Shown piece by piece: positions 1 to 8,141 of a DNA stretch of 21,088 nt (the stretch's first letter is position 1; each line of letters begins with the position of its first letter). This DNA comes from Bacteroidales bacterium (GTDB taxonomy: Bacteria > Bacteroidota > Bacteroidia > Bacteroidales > P3). The notes under the pieces were generated by a model. It made no database searches, was not told the DNA's origin, and was given only the letters and a program-made list of their open reading frames with translations. Location: NCBI GenBank assembly GCA_900769785.1, contig CAAGHV010000131.1, positions 1 through 21,088 on the forward strand. The letters run 5' to 3'. A program made the translations under genes and the position numbers.

Positions 1-401
1 TAGCTTTGACGATATTATTTATTTCGTGCGAAGATGAATATGTCAACGATAAAAGAATATATATATCCAACGCTACTGAAGCAAAAGTAAAGGTAGATAA
101 TCTTATTATTGCTTCAGGTAAAACAATATCGTTGGGAAATACTTTTGATTTTGATATTGCATTTCCATACATTTATTTTAATAAAGATACGGTAGATATT
201 ATATTTAATGATAGTATAGTATTGAAGCATTTTAGGCTGAGAGAAGAAGGGGAACATTATTATGTTCCACGGAAACATAATATATTGAATGGAAAGTCTT
301 GGATTATAGAATATGACTATGATTCTTATATTAACGGAGAAGCTATCTATACCATCACCGACGAGGATTACCAAAGGGCATTGGAACAAAATGAGAAATA
401 A
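1..401 (+). CDS. Lipoprotein of unknown function, 5' end cut by the window
   Basis: The reading frame is open from the first base (frame starts at base 3) to a TAA at 399-401. The first visible residues, ALTILFISCEDE, look like the end of a lipoprotein signal peptide: a hydrophobic run ending in a lipobox-like FISC, then acidic residues (CEDE) as is common in surface-exposed Bacteroidetes lipoproteins. The start codon and the basic n-region are therefore upstream of the window; the TTG at 6-8 is unlikely to be a start because it would give a signal peptide with no positive charge. The remaining 120 or so residues are rich in Tyr, Ile, Asn and Asp and probably form beta strands. I recognise no family. 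A hairpin terminator follows the stop at once, so this is the last gene of its transcript. Confidence 0.7.
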   Translation, partial: ALTILFISCEDEYVNDKRIYISNATEAKVKVDNLIIASGKTISLGNTFDFDIAFPYIYFNKDTVDIIFNDSIVLKHFRLREEGEHYYVPRKHNILNGKSWIIEYDYDSYINGEAIYTITDEDYQRALEQNEK

Positions 402-414
402 GGAGGTGTGACAC

Positions 415-432
415 AGGTGTTGCACCTTTTTT
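415..432 (+). terminator. Rho-independent terminator of the first lipoprotein gene
   Basis: AGGTG (415-419) pairs with CACCT (423-427) around a TTG loop, and a run of T follows to 432. It begins 13 bases after the lipoprotein stop codon. The stem is short, but position and T-run fit. Confidence 0.6.
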
Positions 433-502
433 ATTTGTTTGTACAGGCTTTCGTCGGGGGGGATGAAGACGTGCCGGTGGATGTGCTTTTATGGTGAAAA
501 CA

Positions 503-534
503 TTTGTCCGAATGTAAATAATTGTGTACCTTTG
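503..534 (+). promoter_or_regulatory. Bacteroidetes-type promoter for the gene at 599
   Basis: TTTG at 503-506 (-33 element), a 20-nt spacer, then TACCTTTG at 527-534 (-7 element, consensus TAnnTTTG). The start codon at 599 would lie about 58 nt downstream of the expected transcription start. Confidence 0.75.
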
Positions 535-598
535 CAAACGTTCATGGATTACGTCACGTATCGATAAATTATTAATAATCAAATAAAACTGAAAACAA

Positions 599-1939
599 AT
601 GAAGAAAAAGATTAAGGCTGTTTCTAAAAATTGCTTTGCAAGCAATATGAAAAAAGCTATATCTACGGCGATGGCATTGCTTGTGGTATTTGCCTTATCG
701 GCCAAGCATATAGAGATTAAAGGTAGTATCAAAGACAAGGCTACGGGCGAACGGCTTCCCTACGTTGCCCTCCAAGTGATGGGTACTTACGTTGGCACAC
801 AAAGCAACGCCGATGGCCATTATGTGCTAAAGGTGGCCGATAATCGCCTTTCGGACACGGTGGTGTTTTCGCTTATGGGCTACGAAAAACTGCATATATC
901 TATAAGCGACCTGCGAAAACAGCGTCATGTAAAACTCACTCCCCATAATATAGAACTCAAAGAGGTAACGGTCAAGGATTTTGCTTCGCCACAGTCGTTG
1001 CTGGACGAGGTGTTGAGGCGTATTCCACAAAACTATCATTCCACCCCTACGGTATCTACATTCTTTTTCCGCAAGTGGTCCATGGCCAACGACAGCCTGT
1101 ATCTTTTTTACGAAAGTCTTACAGATGTGTACCGTGCCGGCTATGGAAAATTTAATAAAAGACTTATTTATATAGGCTTTTCGGGCAAGAGCAATCTGAA
1201 AAGTAATTATAAAGATATATTAAAACATCGCTTGCCGATGTTTGACACCACATATCTTTTGTCGGTAGTAGGCTCTCCCTCTACTATGAGGAGTATGATG
1301 ACATACTATGACCATGCTGCAATACTAGATGTTGTGGAATTCCCCAATGCTTCGTATGTTTTTGCCAAAAGAAAGAGAAAAGACTATAATTATAAGTTGG
1401 AAGAATTTACTGATGCCGAAGGCAAAGAGTTTTACCTTATAACCATGATGTCTAAATCTGACAAATCATATACTTTTAGTTTGGTAATAGACAAAGCAGA
1501 CTTGGCAGTATGTAAAATAACTTATCAATATTCCGGCGAATATACAAATCCCGATAACTTTATGTATAAGATTGCGAGTCCGTTCAAATCGGGAGTGGTA
1601 CATTATGACACTAGGGAATATGTATATAAAAAGATAGCCGGCAAATATACATTGTTTTCGTATCGTTCGGCCGCGAGTAGCGACAATGTCTGCCACATGG
1701 AGTATGGCCATCAAAATGCTATGGAACATCAGTCGTATAAGCATTCGTATGTGTATCAGCTGGTGGATTTCAGGAAAAACGACACCGACACCTTGCCCGA
1801 CAATGTTATTAAGGCTGTAAAACCACAGTTGTATTCCACCCTTATGAGCAATGGCCGGTACGACGAGAGCTTTTTTGAAAACTACAACTTTGTACCTCTC
1901 GAGGACGAATGTCATAAGAAACTAAAAGGCAACTTATAA
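599..1939 (+). CDS. Exported protein with carboxypeptidase-regulatory-like domain
   Basis: The product is 446 residues. A hydrophobic export signal (MKKAISTAMALLVVFALSA) occupies residues 17-35, so a second ATG at 647 giving the shorter signal peptide is equally possible. Residues 38-125 form a carboxypeptidase-regulatory-like beta-sandwich (IKGSIKDKATGERLPYVALQ, then GTYVGTQSNADGHYVLKV, then LMGYEK), the domain that begins many Bacteroidetes envelope proteins including TonB-dependent receptors. After LKEVTVKD no plug or barrel follows. Instead there is a 310-residue Tyr-rich region typical of stand-alone periplasmic or outer-membrane proteins of this phylum. No enzymatic motif was seen. It has its own promoter and no close neighbour, so it is probably monocistronic. 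The domain call is firm and the function is unknown. Confidence 0.85.
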   Translation: MKKKIKAVSKNCFASNMKKAISTAMALLVVFALSAKHIEIKGSIKDKATGERLPYVALQVMGTYVGTQSNADGHYVLKVADNRLSDTVVFSLMGYEKLHISISDLRKQRHVKLTPHNIELKEVTVKDFASPQSLLDEVLRRIPQNYHSTPTVSTFFFRKWSMANDSLYLFYESLTDVYRAGYGKFNKRLIYIGFSGKSNLKSNYKDILKHRLPMFDTTYLLSVVGSPSTMRSMMTYYDHAAILDVVEFPNASYVFAKRKRKDYNYKLEEFTDAEGKEFYLITMMSKSDKSYTFSLVIDKADLAVCKITYQYSGEYTNPDNFMYKIASPFKSGVVHYDTREYVYKKIAGKYTLFSYRSAASSDNVCHMEYGHQNAMEHQSYKHSYVYQLVDFRKNDTDTLPDNVIKAVKPQLYSTLMSNGRYDESFFENYNFVPLEDECHKKLKGNL

Positions 1940-2243
1940 CAAAATAAAAAGACATCTAACTAAGGAATAAATTTTCATCACGAGGGTAGATTCATCTACA
2001 TCATGTAGTAATTTTATCGGAGTATGGAAGAAATTTTAACTATATCTAGATGATTTTTTAGACGATATATTGGTTAAAAATTGATAGTACATAGTAGGTC
2101 TTGTGGTGCCATGATATGAAGCTATTTATATTAGTGTATAAATGTACATAATGTATAAATTAATTAATTCAATGGGTTTAATATAACATCAAATTTGTAC
2201 TATTCGGTGAAAAAAGTTGGAAAAATAAGTGTTTTTAATCCTT
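1940..2243. other. AT-rich intergenic region without a recognised gene
   Basis: About 300 bases, strongly AT-rich. GTAGAT (1986-1991) and ATCTAC (1994-1999), followed by ATGTAG (2003-2008), form small overlapping inverted repeats 50-70 bases after the preceding stop and may act as a weak terminator, although no clean T-run follows. All ORFs here are very short. Nothing else is supported. Confidence 0.4.
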
Positions 2244-2402
2244 CTAATCTGTAAATTTTGTTGGATCGATATGAGGATTTTTCTTGAAGAAATCGTTTTT
2301 ATATTTCTTTAGTTGGCGTTTGCTTATTGATGGAAATATTGTGCTAACGCACACTCTATACGTAAAATATAATACTACTATTCCAATTATTATGTACCAC
2401 AT
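2244..2402 (-). CDS. Small single-pass membrane protein, 52 residues, unknown
   Basis: Read leftward, an ATG at 2402-2400 opens a 52-codon frame closed by TAG at 2246-2244. The product starts MWYIIIGIVVLYFTYR, a hydrophobic helix of about 14 residues followed by Arg. It continues with a second weakly hydrophobic stretch (VCVSTIFPSI) and then a basic, polar tail rich in Lys (SKRQLKKYKNDFFKKN). This is the layout of a real small membrane protein with a cytoplasmic positively charged tail, and nothing else explains this stretch. I do not recognise the family and saw no clear TAnnTTTG box upstream. It lies back to back with the decarboxylase gene at 2565. Codon content cannot be judged at this length, so it remains a candidate. 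Confidence 0.5.
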   Translation of the reverse strand: MWYIIIGIVVLYFTYRVCVSTIFPSISKRQLKKYKNDFFKKNPHIDPTKFTD

Positions 2403-2456
2403 GTTGATTGTTGTTATAAGTTGTTTCTATGTAACGGACAATAAAGATTAAAATTG

Positions 2457-2489
2457 TTTGCTGTTGTATTGATTTTTTTAGTAACTTTG
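2457..2489 (+). promoter_or_regulatory. Promoter for the decarboxylase-FKBP operon
   Basis: TTTG at 2457-2460, 21 nt, then TAACTTTG at 2482-2489. Transcription would begin near 2497, leaving a leader of about 70 nt before the ATG at 2565. This position rules out the upstream in-frame TTG at 2454 as the start. Confidence 0.75.
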
Positions 2490-2564
2490 CATTTTGAAAT
2501 AAATAGATATCTAATTAAGTTGGATGTCATTAAAAATAGTAATCTAACTAACTTAAATTGTAGA

Positions 2565-3965
2565 ATGAAGAATAAATATAGTGATTTAATAGAACAGACG
2601 TTTGAATTTCCGCAAGATGAATTTCGTACAGAAGATGGTGAATTGTATTTTCATAATATCCCTTTGATGGAGATAATAAAGCAGTATGGAACACCTCTTA
2701 AGATAACTTATTTGCCAAAGATTAGTTCGCAGATACAGCGTGCTAAGCGCTTGTTTAATGTCTCTAGGGCAAAGGTGGATTACAAAGGTAACTATAACTA
2801 TTGTTATTGTACCAAGAGTTCACATTTTTCTTTTGTATTAGAAGAAGTACTTAAGAACGAAGTCAATCTTGAGACTTCGTCGGCTTTTGACATCAATCTT
2901 ATTCAGGAGTTGTACGATCAAGGTCTTATAGACAAGGATATATATATCATATGTAATGGTTACAAACGTCAGCAATATATTGAAAATATTGCAGGAATGA
3001 TACAAGATGGATTCCATAATATGGTGCCTGTAATCGATAACAAGGGTGAGATAGACTTGCTTAACGATGCATTACCAACTGTGAAAGAGCCTGTGAAGAT
3101 TGGAGTACGTATTGCATCAGAAGAGGAACCGAAGTTTGACTTCTATACCTCGCGTTTAGGTATAAGGTACAATGATATTGTTTCCTTCTACGAGGAGAAG
3201 ATAAAAGAGAATAAGAAGTTTACCTTCAAGATGCTCCACTTCTTTATCAATACGGGTATAAAGGATAGTGCATACTATTGGAATGAGTTGGCAAAATGTG
3301 TGAACGTGTATTGCGATTTGAAGAAGATTTGTCCCGAGTTAGACTCGTTGAACATTGGTGGAGGATTCCCGATAAAGAACTCGTTGGCTAGTACATACGA
3401 ATATGAATATATGTCTGAAGAGATATTGGCACAGATAAAGAATATTTGTACTAATAGAGGAGTAGAAGAACCGCATATATTTACAGAGTTTGGTTCATAC
3501 ACTGTTGGTGAGAGTGGTGCTACACTCTACAGCATTATCGGACAGAAACAACAGAACGACCGAGAGCTGTGGTATATGATAGATTCGTCGTTCATAACCA
3601 CATTGCCGGATAGTTGGGGAATAAACCAACGTTGGATTATGTTCCCTATAAATAATTGGAATAAGGAGTATCAACGCGTGTTTTTGGGTGGCCTTACTTG
3701 CGATAGTCAGGACTACTACAACAACGAGGCACATGCCAACGCGATATTTCTGCCTAAACTCGACAAGGAGGAGCCGCTTTACATAGGCTTCTTCCATACC
3801 GGTGCTTACCAAGAAAGCATTGGTGGTTATGGCGGCATACAACACTGCCTTATACCGGCTCCAAAGCACATCATAATCGATGTGGATGAGGATGGTGAGT
3901 ACACAACAAAACTTTTTGCCAAAGAGCAGACATATAAATCAATGTTGAAGATATTAGGATATTAA
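2565..3965 (+). CDS. PLP-dependent decarboxylase, arginine/ornithine decarboxylase family (fold type III)
   Basis: The product is 466 residues. It has the alanine-racemase-like barrel and C-terminal beta domain of group IV amino-acid decarboxylases. Lys84 in YCTKSSH is the expected PLP Schiff-base lysine. LNIGGGFP (262-269) is the glycine loop that holds the PLP phosphate, and FTEFGSY (306-312) sits where relatives have EPGR. C379-D380 in LTCDSQD matches the catalytic Cys-Asp of the second active-site half (TCDSxD), and FFHTGAYQ (409-416) matches the (D)xGAY motif. Bacteroidetes homologues are commonly named arginine decarboxylase and would make agmatine for polyamine synthesis. This protein is much shorter than SpeA (about 630-660 residues), so the exact substrate is an inference. 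The ATG at 2565 is chosen because the promoter box lies just upstream. The FKBP gene follows 18 nt after the stop. Confidence 0.85.
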   Translation: MKNKYSDLIEQTFEFPQDEFRTEDGELYFHNIPLMEIIKQYGTPLKITYLPKISSQIQRAKRLFNVSRAKVDYKGNYNYCYCTKSSHFSFVLEEVLKNEVNLETSSAFDINLIQELYDQGLIDKDIYIICNGYKRQQYIENIAGMIQDGFHNMVPVIDNKGEIDLLNDALPTVKEPVKIGVRIASEEEPKFDFYTSRLGIRYNDIVSFYEEKIKENKKFTFKMLHFFINTGIKDSAYYWNELAKCVNVYCDLKKICPELDSLNIGGGFPIKNSLASTYEYEYMSEEILAQIKNICTNRGVEEPHIFTEFGSYTVGESGATLYSIIGQKQQNDRELWYMIDSSFITTLPDSWGINQRWIMFPINNWNKEYQRVFLGGLTCDSQDYYNNEAHANAIFLPKLDKEEPLYIGFFHTGAYQESIGGYGGIQHCLIPAPKHIIIDVDEDGEYTTKLFAKEQTYKSMLKILGY

Positions 3966-3983
3966 CTATAAAAAACAGAAACA

Positions 3984-4694
3984 ATGGTAAGAAAGAATCT
4001 TATATTAAGTATGGCAATAATAACAAGTATTGCGATTTTTGGAATGAATTCGTGCGACAAGCACAAGAAAGTTAAACTGACTTCAGCCAAAGATTCCATT
4101 AGTTGGGTGCTTGGCGAGAACATGGCTCGTGGATTCAAAGAGACGGGTTTGGACATAGACAAGGGTATTCTGTTGGCTGCTATGGAGAGTTGCTTGGACG
4201 GAAAAGAGGGTATGCTTGATGATACTGCTTACGCTAGAGTATTGAACGATATCAATATGATGATGTTTGTAAACCAGAGAAATAAGGCTGAAGAAGCCGC
4301 CAAAAACGCTGCCGCTGCAGAGGAAGAATATCTGCGTAACCTGAAGGCTAACGACCCTGATGTGCAAGTAACAGAAAGTGGATTGCACTACAAGGTTATT
4401 AAGCAAGGCGAGGGGAGAAAGTCGTTTATGGGAGGTAGAGTACGTTTCCACTACAAGGCAAGCTACACTGATGGCAATGTGTTTGACCAAACCTACGGAG
4501 TGCGTGGTCCGATAGTAACGGTGTTGAACAACATCTTCCCGGGGTTGAAAGAAGGATTGCAGCTGATGAACGGTGGTTCGCACTACATCTTCTATATTCC
4601 CAATGCGTTGGCTTTTGGTGCCGAAGGAGCACCCGATATCCCTCCATACACCATGCTGATATACGAAGTAGAGCTGTTTGATGTTATGGAATAA
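3984..4694 (+). CDS. FKBP-type peptidyl-prolyl cis-trans isomerase, lipoprotein
   Basis: The product is 236 residues. Residues 1-24 form a lipoprotein signal (MVRKN, hydrophobic stretch, GMNSC24), placing the protein on the periplasmic face of a membrane. Residues about 33-110 form an FKBP N-terminal dimerisation-like region (DSISWVLGENMARGFK, then a charged Ala-rich helix AEEAAKNAAAAEEEYLRNLK). From about 120 to the end is the FKBP catalytic domain: ESGLHYKVIKQGEG, VRFHYKASYTDGNVFDQTY, FPGLKEGLQLMNGG, YIFYIP, FGAEG, IPPYTMLIYEVELFDV. It probably catalyses proline isomerisation during folding of envelope proteins, though some FKBP-like lipoproteins act only as chaperones. It is co-transcribed with the decarboxylase (18-nt gap) and ends at the palindromic terminator. 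Confidence 0.88.
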   Translation: MVRKNLILSMAIITSIAIFGMNSCDKHKKVKLTSAKDSISWVLGENMARGFKETGLDIDKGILLAAMESCLDGKEGMLDDTAYARVLNDINMMMFVNQRNKAEEAAKNAAAAEEEYLRNLKANDPDVQVTESGLHYKVIKQGEGRKSFMGGRVRFHYKASYTDGNVFDQTYGVRGPIVTVLNNIFPGLKEGLQLMNGGSHYIFYIPNALAFGAEGAPDIPPYTMLIYEVELFDVME

Positions 4695-4698
4695 CACT

Positions 4699-4740
4699 AT
4701 ACAAAAAAGAGCCGAACTTAAGTTCGGCTCTTTTTTGTAT
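4699..4740. terminator. Perfect palindromic bidirectional terminator
   Basis: The arms at 4699-4719 and 4720-4740 are exact reverse complements, 21 bp each, with no spacer. Each half has an A-run on its outer side and a GC core (GAGCCGAACTT), so the transcript from either strand folds into a hairpin followed by U6. It lies 4 bases after the FKBP stop and directly abuts the stop codon of the convergent GTPase gene, so it serves both genes. Confidence 0.92.
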
Positions 4741-5997
4741 CTATGCAAGGCATTTGTCGAGGGCTGCCGTTATTTTTTCTTTGTCCATGTGGCGGCCGAT
4801 TATAACTATCTTAATCATTTTGTCGCCGTGCTCATCGTCCCAGTCGCGGAGGATAGAGGGGTCGTTTTCCATCATGTTTTGTATCTCATCTTGGCTGGCG
4901 GTGCATAGCCAAAGGCCGGCTTCGCGTACATTCTTCTGCACCCCGGCTTGCTCAAAGAGGTAGGACATTTCGGGGTTTTGCTTGAAGTAGCATACGCCTT
5001 TGGAGCGTATTATGCTCTTGTCCCAACGGTCCGATACAAGGGCATCGAGCTTGTTGAAGTCGAATGGGCGTCGGCGGTAATATACAAATGTTCCTATTCC
5101 GTATTCGTCGCCATGCTGGTGATGGTGGTGTTCACCTTCGTGGTGGTGGCCATGATGATGGCATGTACATTCGCCTTCGTGGTGATGATGGTGTGGGCAG
5201 TGTTCGTCGTGGTCGTTATCGTGGTGGTGGTGATGTCCGCGTCCTTCGGCCTCTTCTTCGGCTGTAAGGGGGCGTTCTATCTCTTGTACCCACGTGGCGG
5301 CCAGCACTGTCTTGTTGAAGTCAAATAGGTGTGTGTCGAGTATTTGTTCTATATCTACCTGTGCGTAGTTGCATTCTATTATCTGTGCCGAGGGATTGAG
5401 GGTGTGGATTATTCGTTTTATCACCTCTCTTTCTTCGGCTTTCACTTCGGCGGCTTTGTTTAGCAGCACTATGTTGCAAAACTCCACCTGTTGTATTATA
5501 AGGTTTTCAATGTCGTTATCGGCAAGGTTTTTACCCACTAGGTCGTTTCCGCAGCAGTACTCGCTTTGCATCCGCAAGGCGTCCACTACCGATACTACAC
5601 AGTCTAAGCGGCAGAGTTCATACCCGAAGTAGCGTTTGCTCATAGACTGGATGCCGACAAGAGTTTGTGCAATCGGCTCAGGCTCGCATATGCCGCTGGC
5701 TTCGATGGCTATGTAGTCAAACTTGTGGGTTGAGGCGATGTCTTGTACCTGTTTTACCAAGTCGGTTTTCAGCGAACAGCAGATGCAGCCGTTTTGCAGA
5801 GCCACAAGGCTGTCGTCGTTTTGGCTTACCACGCCACCTTTTTGTATTAGTGAGGCATCGATGTTGACCTCCCCAATGTCGTTTACAATCACAGCAAACT
5901 TTATACCTTTGCCGTTGGTAAGTATGTGATTAATCAGGGTTGTTTTGCCGCTACCCAGGTAGCCGGTCAGCAATATTATGGGTATTGTGTTGTTCAT
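4741..5997 (-). CDS. CobW/COG0523-family GTP-dependent metallochaperone with His-rich metal-binding segment
   Basis: The product is 418 residues from the ATG at 5997 (MNNTIPIILLTGYLG). An in-frame ATG at 6051 would overlap pepT by 29 nt and only adds a polar tail, so it is rejected. Walker A is GYLGSGKTT (12-20), the switch is VNDIGEVNID (38-47), the metal-binding GCICC motif is at 70-74, and Walker B is IEASG (98-102). NKAA (180-183) stands for the usual NKxD, so the Asp that specifies guanine is missing. Residues 255-295 hold 23 His and 3 Cys. A CobW C-terminal domain fills 300-418. The family delivers Zn2+, Co2+ or other metals to target enzymes. It lies 25 nt downstream of pepT, itself a zinc peptidase, in the same direction, so co-transcription is likely. 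Which metal it carries is not shown by the sequence, and no Zur-like operator was identified. Confidence 0.88.
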   Translation of the reverse strand: MNNTIPIILLTGYLGSGKTTLINHILTNGKGIKFAVIVNDIGEVNIDASLIQKGGVVSQNDDSLVALQNGCICCSLKTDLVKQVQDIASTHKFDYIAIEASGICEPEPIAQTLVGIQSMSKRYFGYELCRLDCVVSVVDALRMQSEYCCGNDLVGKNLADNDIENLIIQQVEFCNIVLLNKAAEVKAEEREVIKRIIHTLNPSAQIIECNYAQVDIEQILDTHLFDFNKTVLAATWVQEIERPLTAEEEAEGRGHHHHHDNDHDEHCPHHHHHEGECTCHHHGHHHEGEHHHHQHGDEYGIGTFVYYRRRPFDFNKLDALVSDRWDKSIIRSKGVCYFKQNPEMSYLFEQAGVQKNVREAGLWLCTASQDEIQNMMENDPSILRDWDDEHGDKMIKIVIIGRHMDKEKITAALDKCLA

Positions 5998-6022
5998 GTT
6001 GATGTGTAGTTTTGATGTAGTT

Positions 6023-7261
6023 CTATTGTTGTGTGTTCGACTCTTGGCCATAAAGAGTTATAAGCCTTATTATCACTTCGGCCGCTTTCTCCATACTTTC
6101 AACCGGCAGGTACTCATATCGGCTGTGGAAGTTGTGCCCACCTGCAAATATGTTCGGGCATGGTATTCCTTTGTATGATAGCCAAGCTCCGTCTGTGCCG
6201 CCTCGTATGGCGCGTATCTTGGGTTCCACACCGCTATCTTTCATGGCTTGTATTGCTTTCTCCACAATGTGGTATTGTGGTTCCACAATTTCGCGCATGT
6301 TGCAATACGAATCTTTTATTTCTATATCTACTGTTGAAGGACCATATTTGTCGTTTATAGTTTTTACTATATCCAACATAGTGTCTTTTCGTTGTTGAAA
6401 TTTGGCTTTATCGTGGTCGCGTATGATGTATTTTACGGTTGCTTTTTCCACTTTTCCCTCCATGTTGGTAAGGTGGTAGAACCCCTCGTAACCTTCGGTA
6501 GTTTCGGGGCGTTCGTTTTTTGGAAGCATACTATCTATTTCCATGGCCACGGTGTTGGCGTTAATCATTTTGCCTTTGGCGTATCCCGGGTGTATGTTGG
6601 TGCCGTTGATGTGTAGGGTTGCATCGGCGGCGTTGAAGTTCTCGAATTCCAGCTCTCCTATCTCGCCGCCGTCGATGGTGTAGGCATATTTGACGTTAAA
6701 CAGGTGCATGTCGAGGTTTTCGGTGCCTCGTCCCACTTCTTCGTCGGGGGTAAAAGCAAATCTTATTTCGGGGTGTGGTATTTCGGGGTGCTCTACAAAG
6801 TATTTTATGGCCTCAACTATGGCGGCTATTCCGGCCTTGTCGTCGGCGCCCAACAGCGTGGTGCCGTCGGTGGTGATAAGGGTTTGGCCTATATAGTTGC
6901 GGAGTTCGGGGAATACTTGGGGCGATAGCACTATGTTCAAGTCTTTGTTCAGCACAATGTCGTCGCCATTGTAGTTTTCTATTATCTGCGGCTTGATGTC
7001 TTTGCCGGGGCAGTCGGGCGAGGTATCTATATGGGCCATAAAGCCAAGTATGGGCAGTTCTTCTTTTATGTTCGACCGTATTCGGGCATATAGGTAGGCG
7101 TTGCGAGTCATTACGGTTTCAATGTCAAGCAAAGTCAACTCGTACCTCAGCACTTCCAGAAACTCGAATTGTCTGATGCTCGATGGCTGAGGTGTGGCGT
7201 TGGGTATCGATTGTGTGTTTTTCGATATGTATGTCAAAAAGCGTTTTGTAATGTCTTTCAT
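6023..7261 (-). CDS. pepT: Peptidase T (tripeptide aminopeptidase)
   Basis: The product is 412 residues, the usual length for PepT (M20B zinc peptidases). The expected metal and catalytic residues are present: H77 and D79 in AHIDTSPD, the bridging D140 in GADDKAG, the general base E174 and E175 in TPDEEVG, D197 in TIDGGE, and a C-terminal metal histidine in AGGHNFHSRYE. It removes the N-terminal residue from tripeptides in the cytoplasm, completing peptide use. A strong promoter lies 29-60 bases upstream and the CobW-type gene follows 25 nt after the stop. The tatD gene lies upstream in the same direction with no visible terminator, so read-through is possible. Confidence 0.95.
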   Translation of the reverse strand: MKDITKRFLTYISKNTQSIPNATPQPSSIRQFEFLEVLRYELTLLDIETVMTRNAYLYARIRSNIKEELPILGFMAHIDTSPDCPGKDIKPQIIENYNGDDIVLNKDLNIVLSPQVFPELRNYIGQTLITTDGTTLLGADDKAGIAAIVEAIKYFVEHPEIPHPEIRFAFTPDEEVGRGTENLDMHLFNVKYAYTIDGGEIGELEFENFNAADATLHINGTNIHPGYAKGKMINANTVAMEIDSMLPKNERPETTEGYEGFYHLTNMEGKVEKATVKYIIRDHDKAKFQQRKDTMLDIVKTINDKYGPSTVDIEIKDSYCNMREIVEPQYHIVEKAIQAMKDSGVEPKIRAIRGGTDGAWLSYKGIPCPNIFAGGHNFHSRYEYLPVESMEKAAEVIIRLITLYGQESNTQQ

Positions 7262-7289
7262 TTCGTTTATTGTTGGGTTAAATTATTTG

Positions 7290-7321
7290 CAAAGGTACGA
7301 CTTTTTATTGTCATGACCAAA
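7290..7321 (-). promoter_or_regulatory. Promoter for pepT-cobW
   Basis: On the minus strand: TTTG (7321-7318), exactly 20 nt, then TACCTTTG (7297-7290). The 11 bases AAAAAGTCGTA ending in the first TA of the -7 box recur at the promoter near 21.05 kb. Confidence 0.8.
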
Positions 7322-7344
7322 CATTTTTTTGTTTATTTTCGACT

Positions 7345-8121
7345 TTATTTCAATCCGAATAGGCGTTTGGCGTTGGCCGAGGTGGCTGCTGCCACTTCTT
7401 CGAGTGTGGTGTTTTTGAGTTCGGCCACCTTTTCGGCCACTATTTTGCAGTATGCGCTCTCGTTGCGTTTGCCGCGAAAGGGTGTGGGGGCAAGGTAGGG
7501 CGAGTCTGTTTCCAGCACTATCTTGTCCAGTGGCACCTCGCGTACTATATCGGCCAGGGCCGACTTTTTGAACGTTACCACTCCGCCTATTCCCAACAGG
7601 TAGCCCATGTCTATGGCTTTCTGGGCCTCGTCGGCGGTGCCGCTGAAGCAGTGAAACACCCCTTTGCGTTCCACCTCAATGTGGGTTAGCACCTCCAGCA
7701 TTTCGGTGTAGGCGTTGCGTATGTGTAGGCATACGGGCTTGTGGTATTGGTTGGCCCATCGCAGCTGCTGCTCGAGGGCGTGGACTTGTTGGCGGCTGTA
7801 GGTCGTGTCCCAGTAGTAGTCGAGGCCTATCTCGCCTATGGCCACATAGCGGTGGGGGGCACTGCTCAGGTGCTTTTCCACAGCCTCCAGCTCGCTGTGG
7901 TAGTTTTCGGCTATCGACGTGGGGTGCACGCCTATCATCTGTGTCAGCAGCCCGGGGTGCTTTTGGCATAGGGCGTGCTGTGCGGCGTGGGTGCTGCTGT
8001 CTATGGCCGGCAGCACTATGGCCGATACTCCGCAGCCTAGGGCGTTGCCTATCACGCTGTCTATATCGTCGGCAAAGGCGCTGTCGTAGAGGTGCGAGTG
8101 GGTGTCTATAAGTTGTATCAT
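7345..8121 (-). CDS. tatD: TatD-family metal-dependent hydrolase (DNase)
   Basis: The product is 258 residues from the ATG at 8121 (MIQLIDTHSHLYD), a normal length. An in-frame ATG at 8175 would overlap the upstream gene by 34 nt and adds sequence with no counterpart in the family. Metal ligands are H8 and H10 (DTHSH), E97 (IGEIGLDYY), H133 (CLHIRNA), H157 (FHCFSG) and D206 (ETDSPYL), which together define the TatD amidohydrolase TIM barrel. Members are 3'-5' DNases implicated in DNA repair and quality control, and several are D-aminoacyl-tRNA deacylase-like. It starts 20 nt after the phospholipase-D gene stop, so the two form an operon. Confidence 0.92.
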   Translation of the reverse strand: MIQLIDTHSHLYDSAFADDIDSVIGNALGCGVSAIVLPAIDSSTHAAQHALCQKHPGLLTQMIGVHPTSIAENYHSELEAVEKHLSSAPHRYVAIGEIGLDYYWDTTYSRQQVHALEQQLRWANQYHKPVCLHIRNAYTEMLEVLTHIEVERKGVFHCFSGTADEAQKAIDMGYLLGIGGVVTFKKSALADIVREVPLDKIVLETDSPYLAPTPFRGKRNESAYCKIVAEKVAELKNTTLEEVAAATSANAKRLFGLK

Positions 8122-8141
8122 AGTGTGTTGTTTGTTGGGTT

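Noticed and set aside
2454..2564. Longer decarboxylase start at TTG 2454
   Set aside because: The promoter box TAACTTTG at 2482-2489 lies inside this extension, and the added residues do not resemble family members.
4083..4748. Minus-strand ORF of 221 codons opposite the FKBP gene
   Set aside because: It is a shadow of a well-supported gene and crosses the bidirectional terminator.
5998..6051. Longer start of the CobW-type gene overlapping pepT
   Set aside because: The extra 18 residues precede the usual family N-terminus just before Walker A; the ATG at 5997 gives a normal start and a 25-nt gap.
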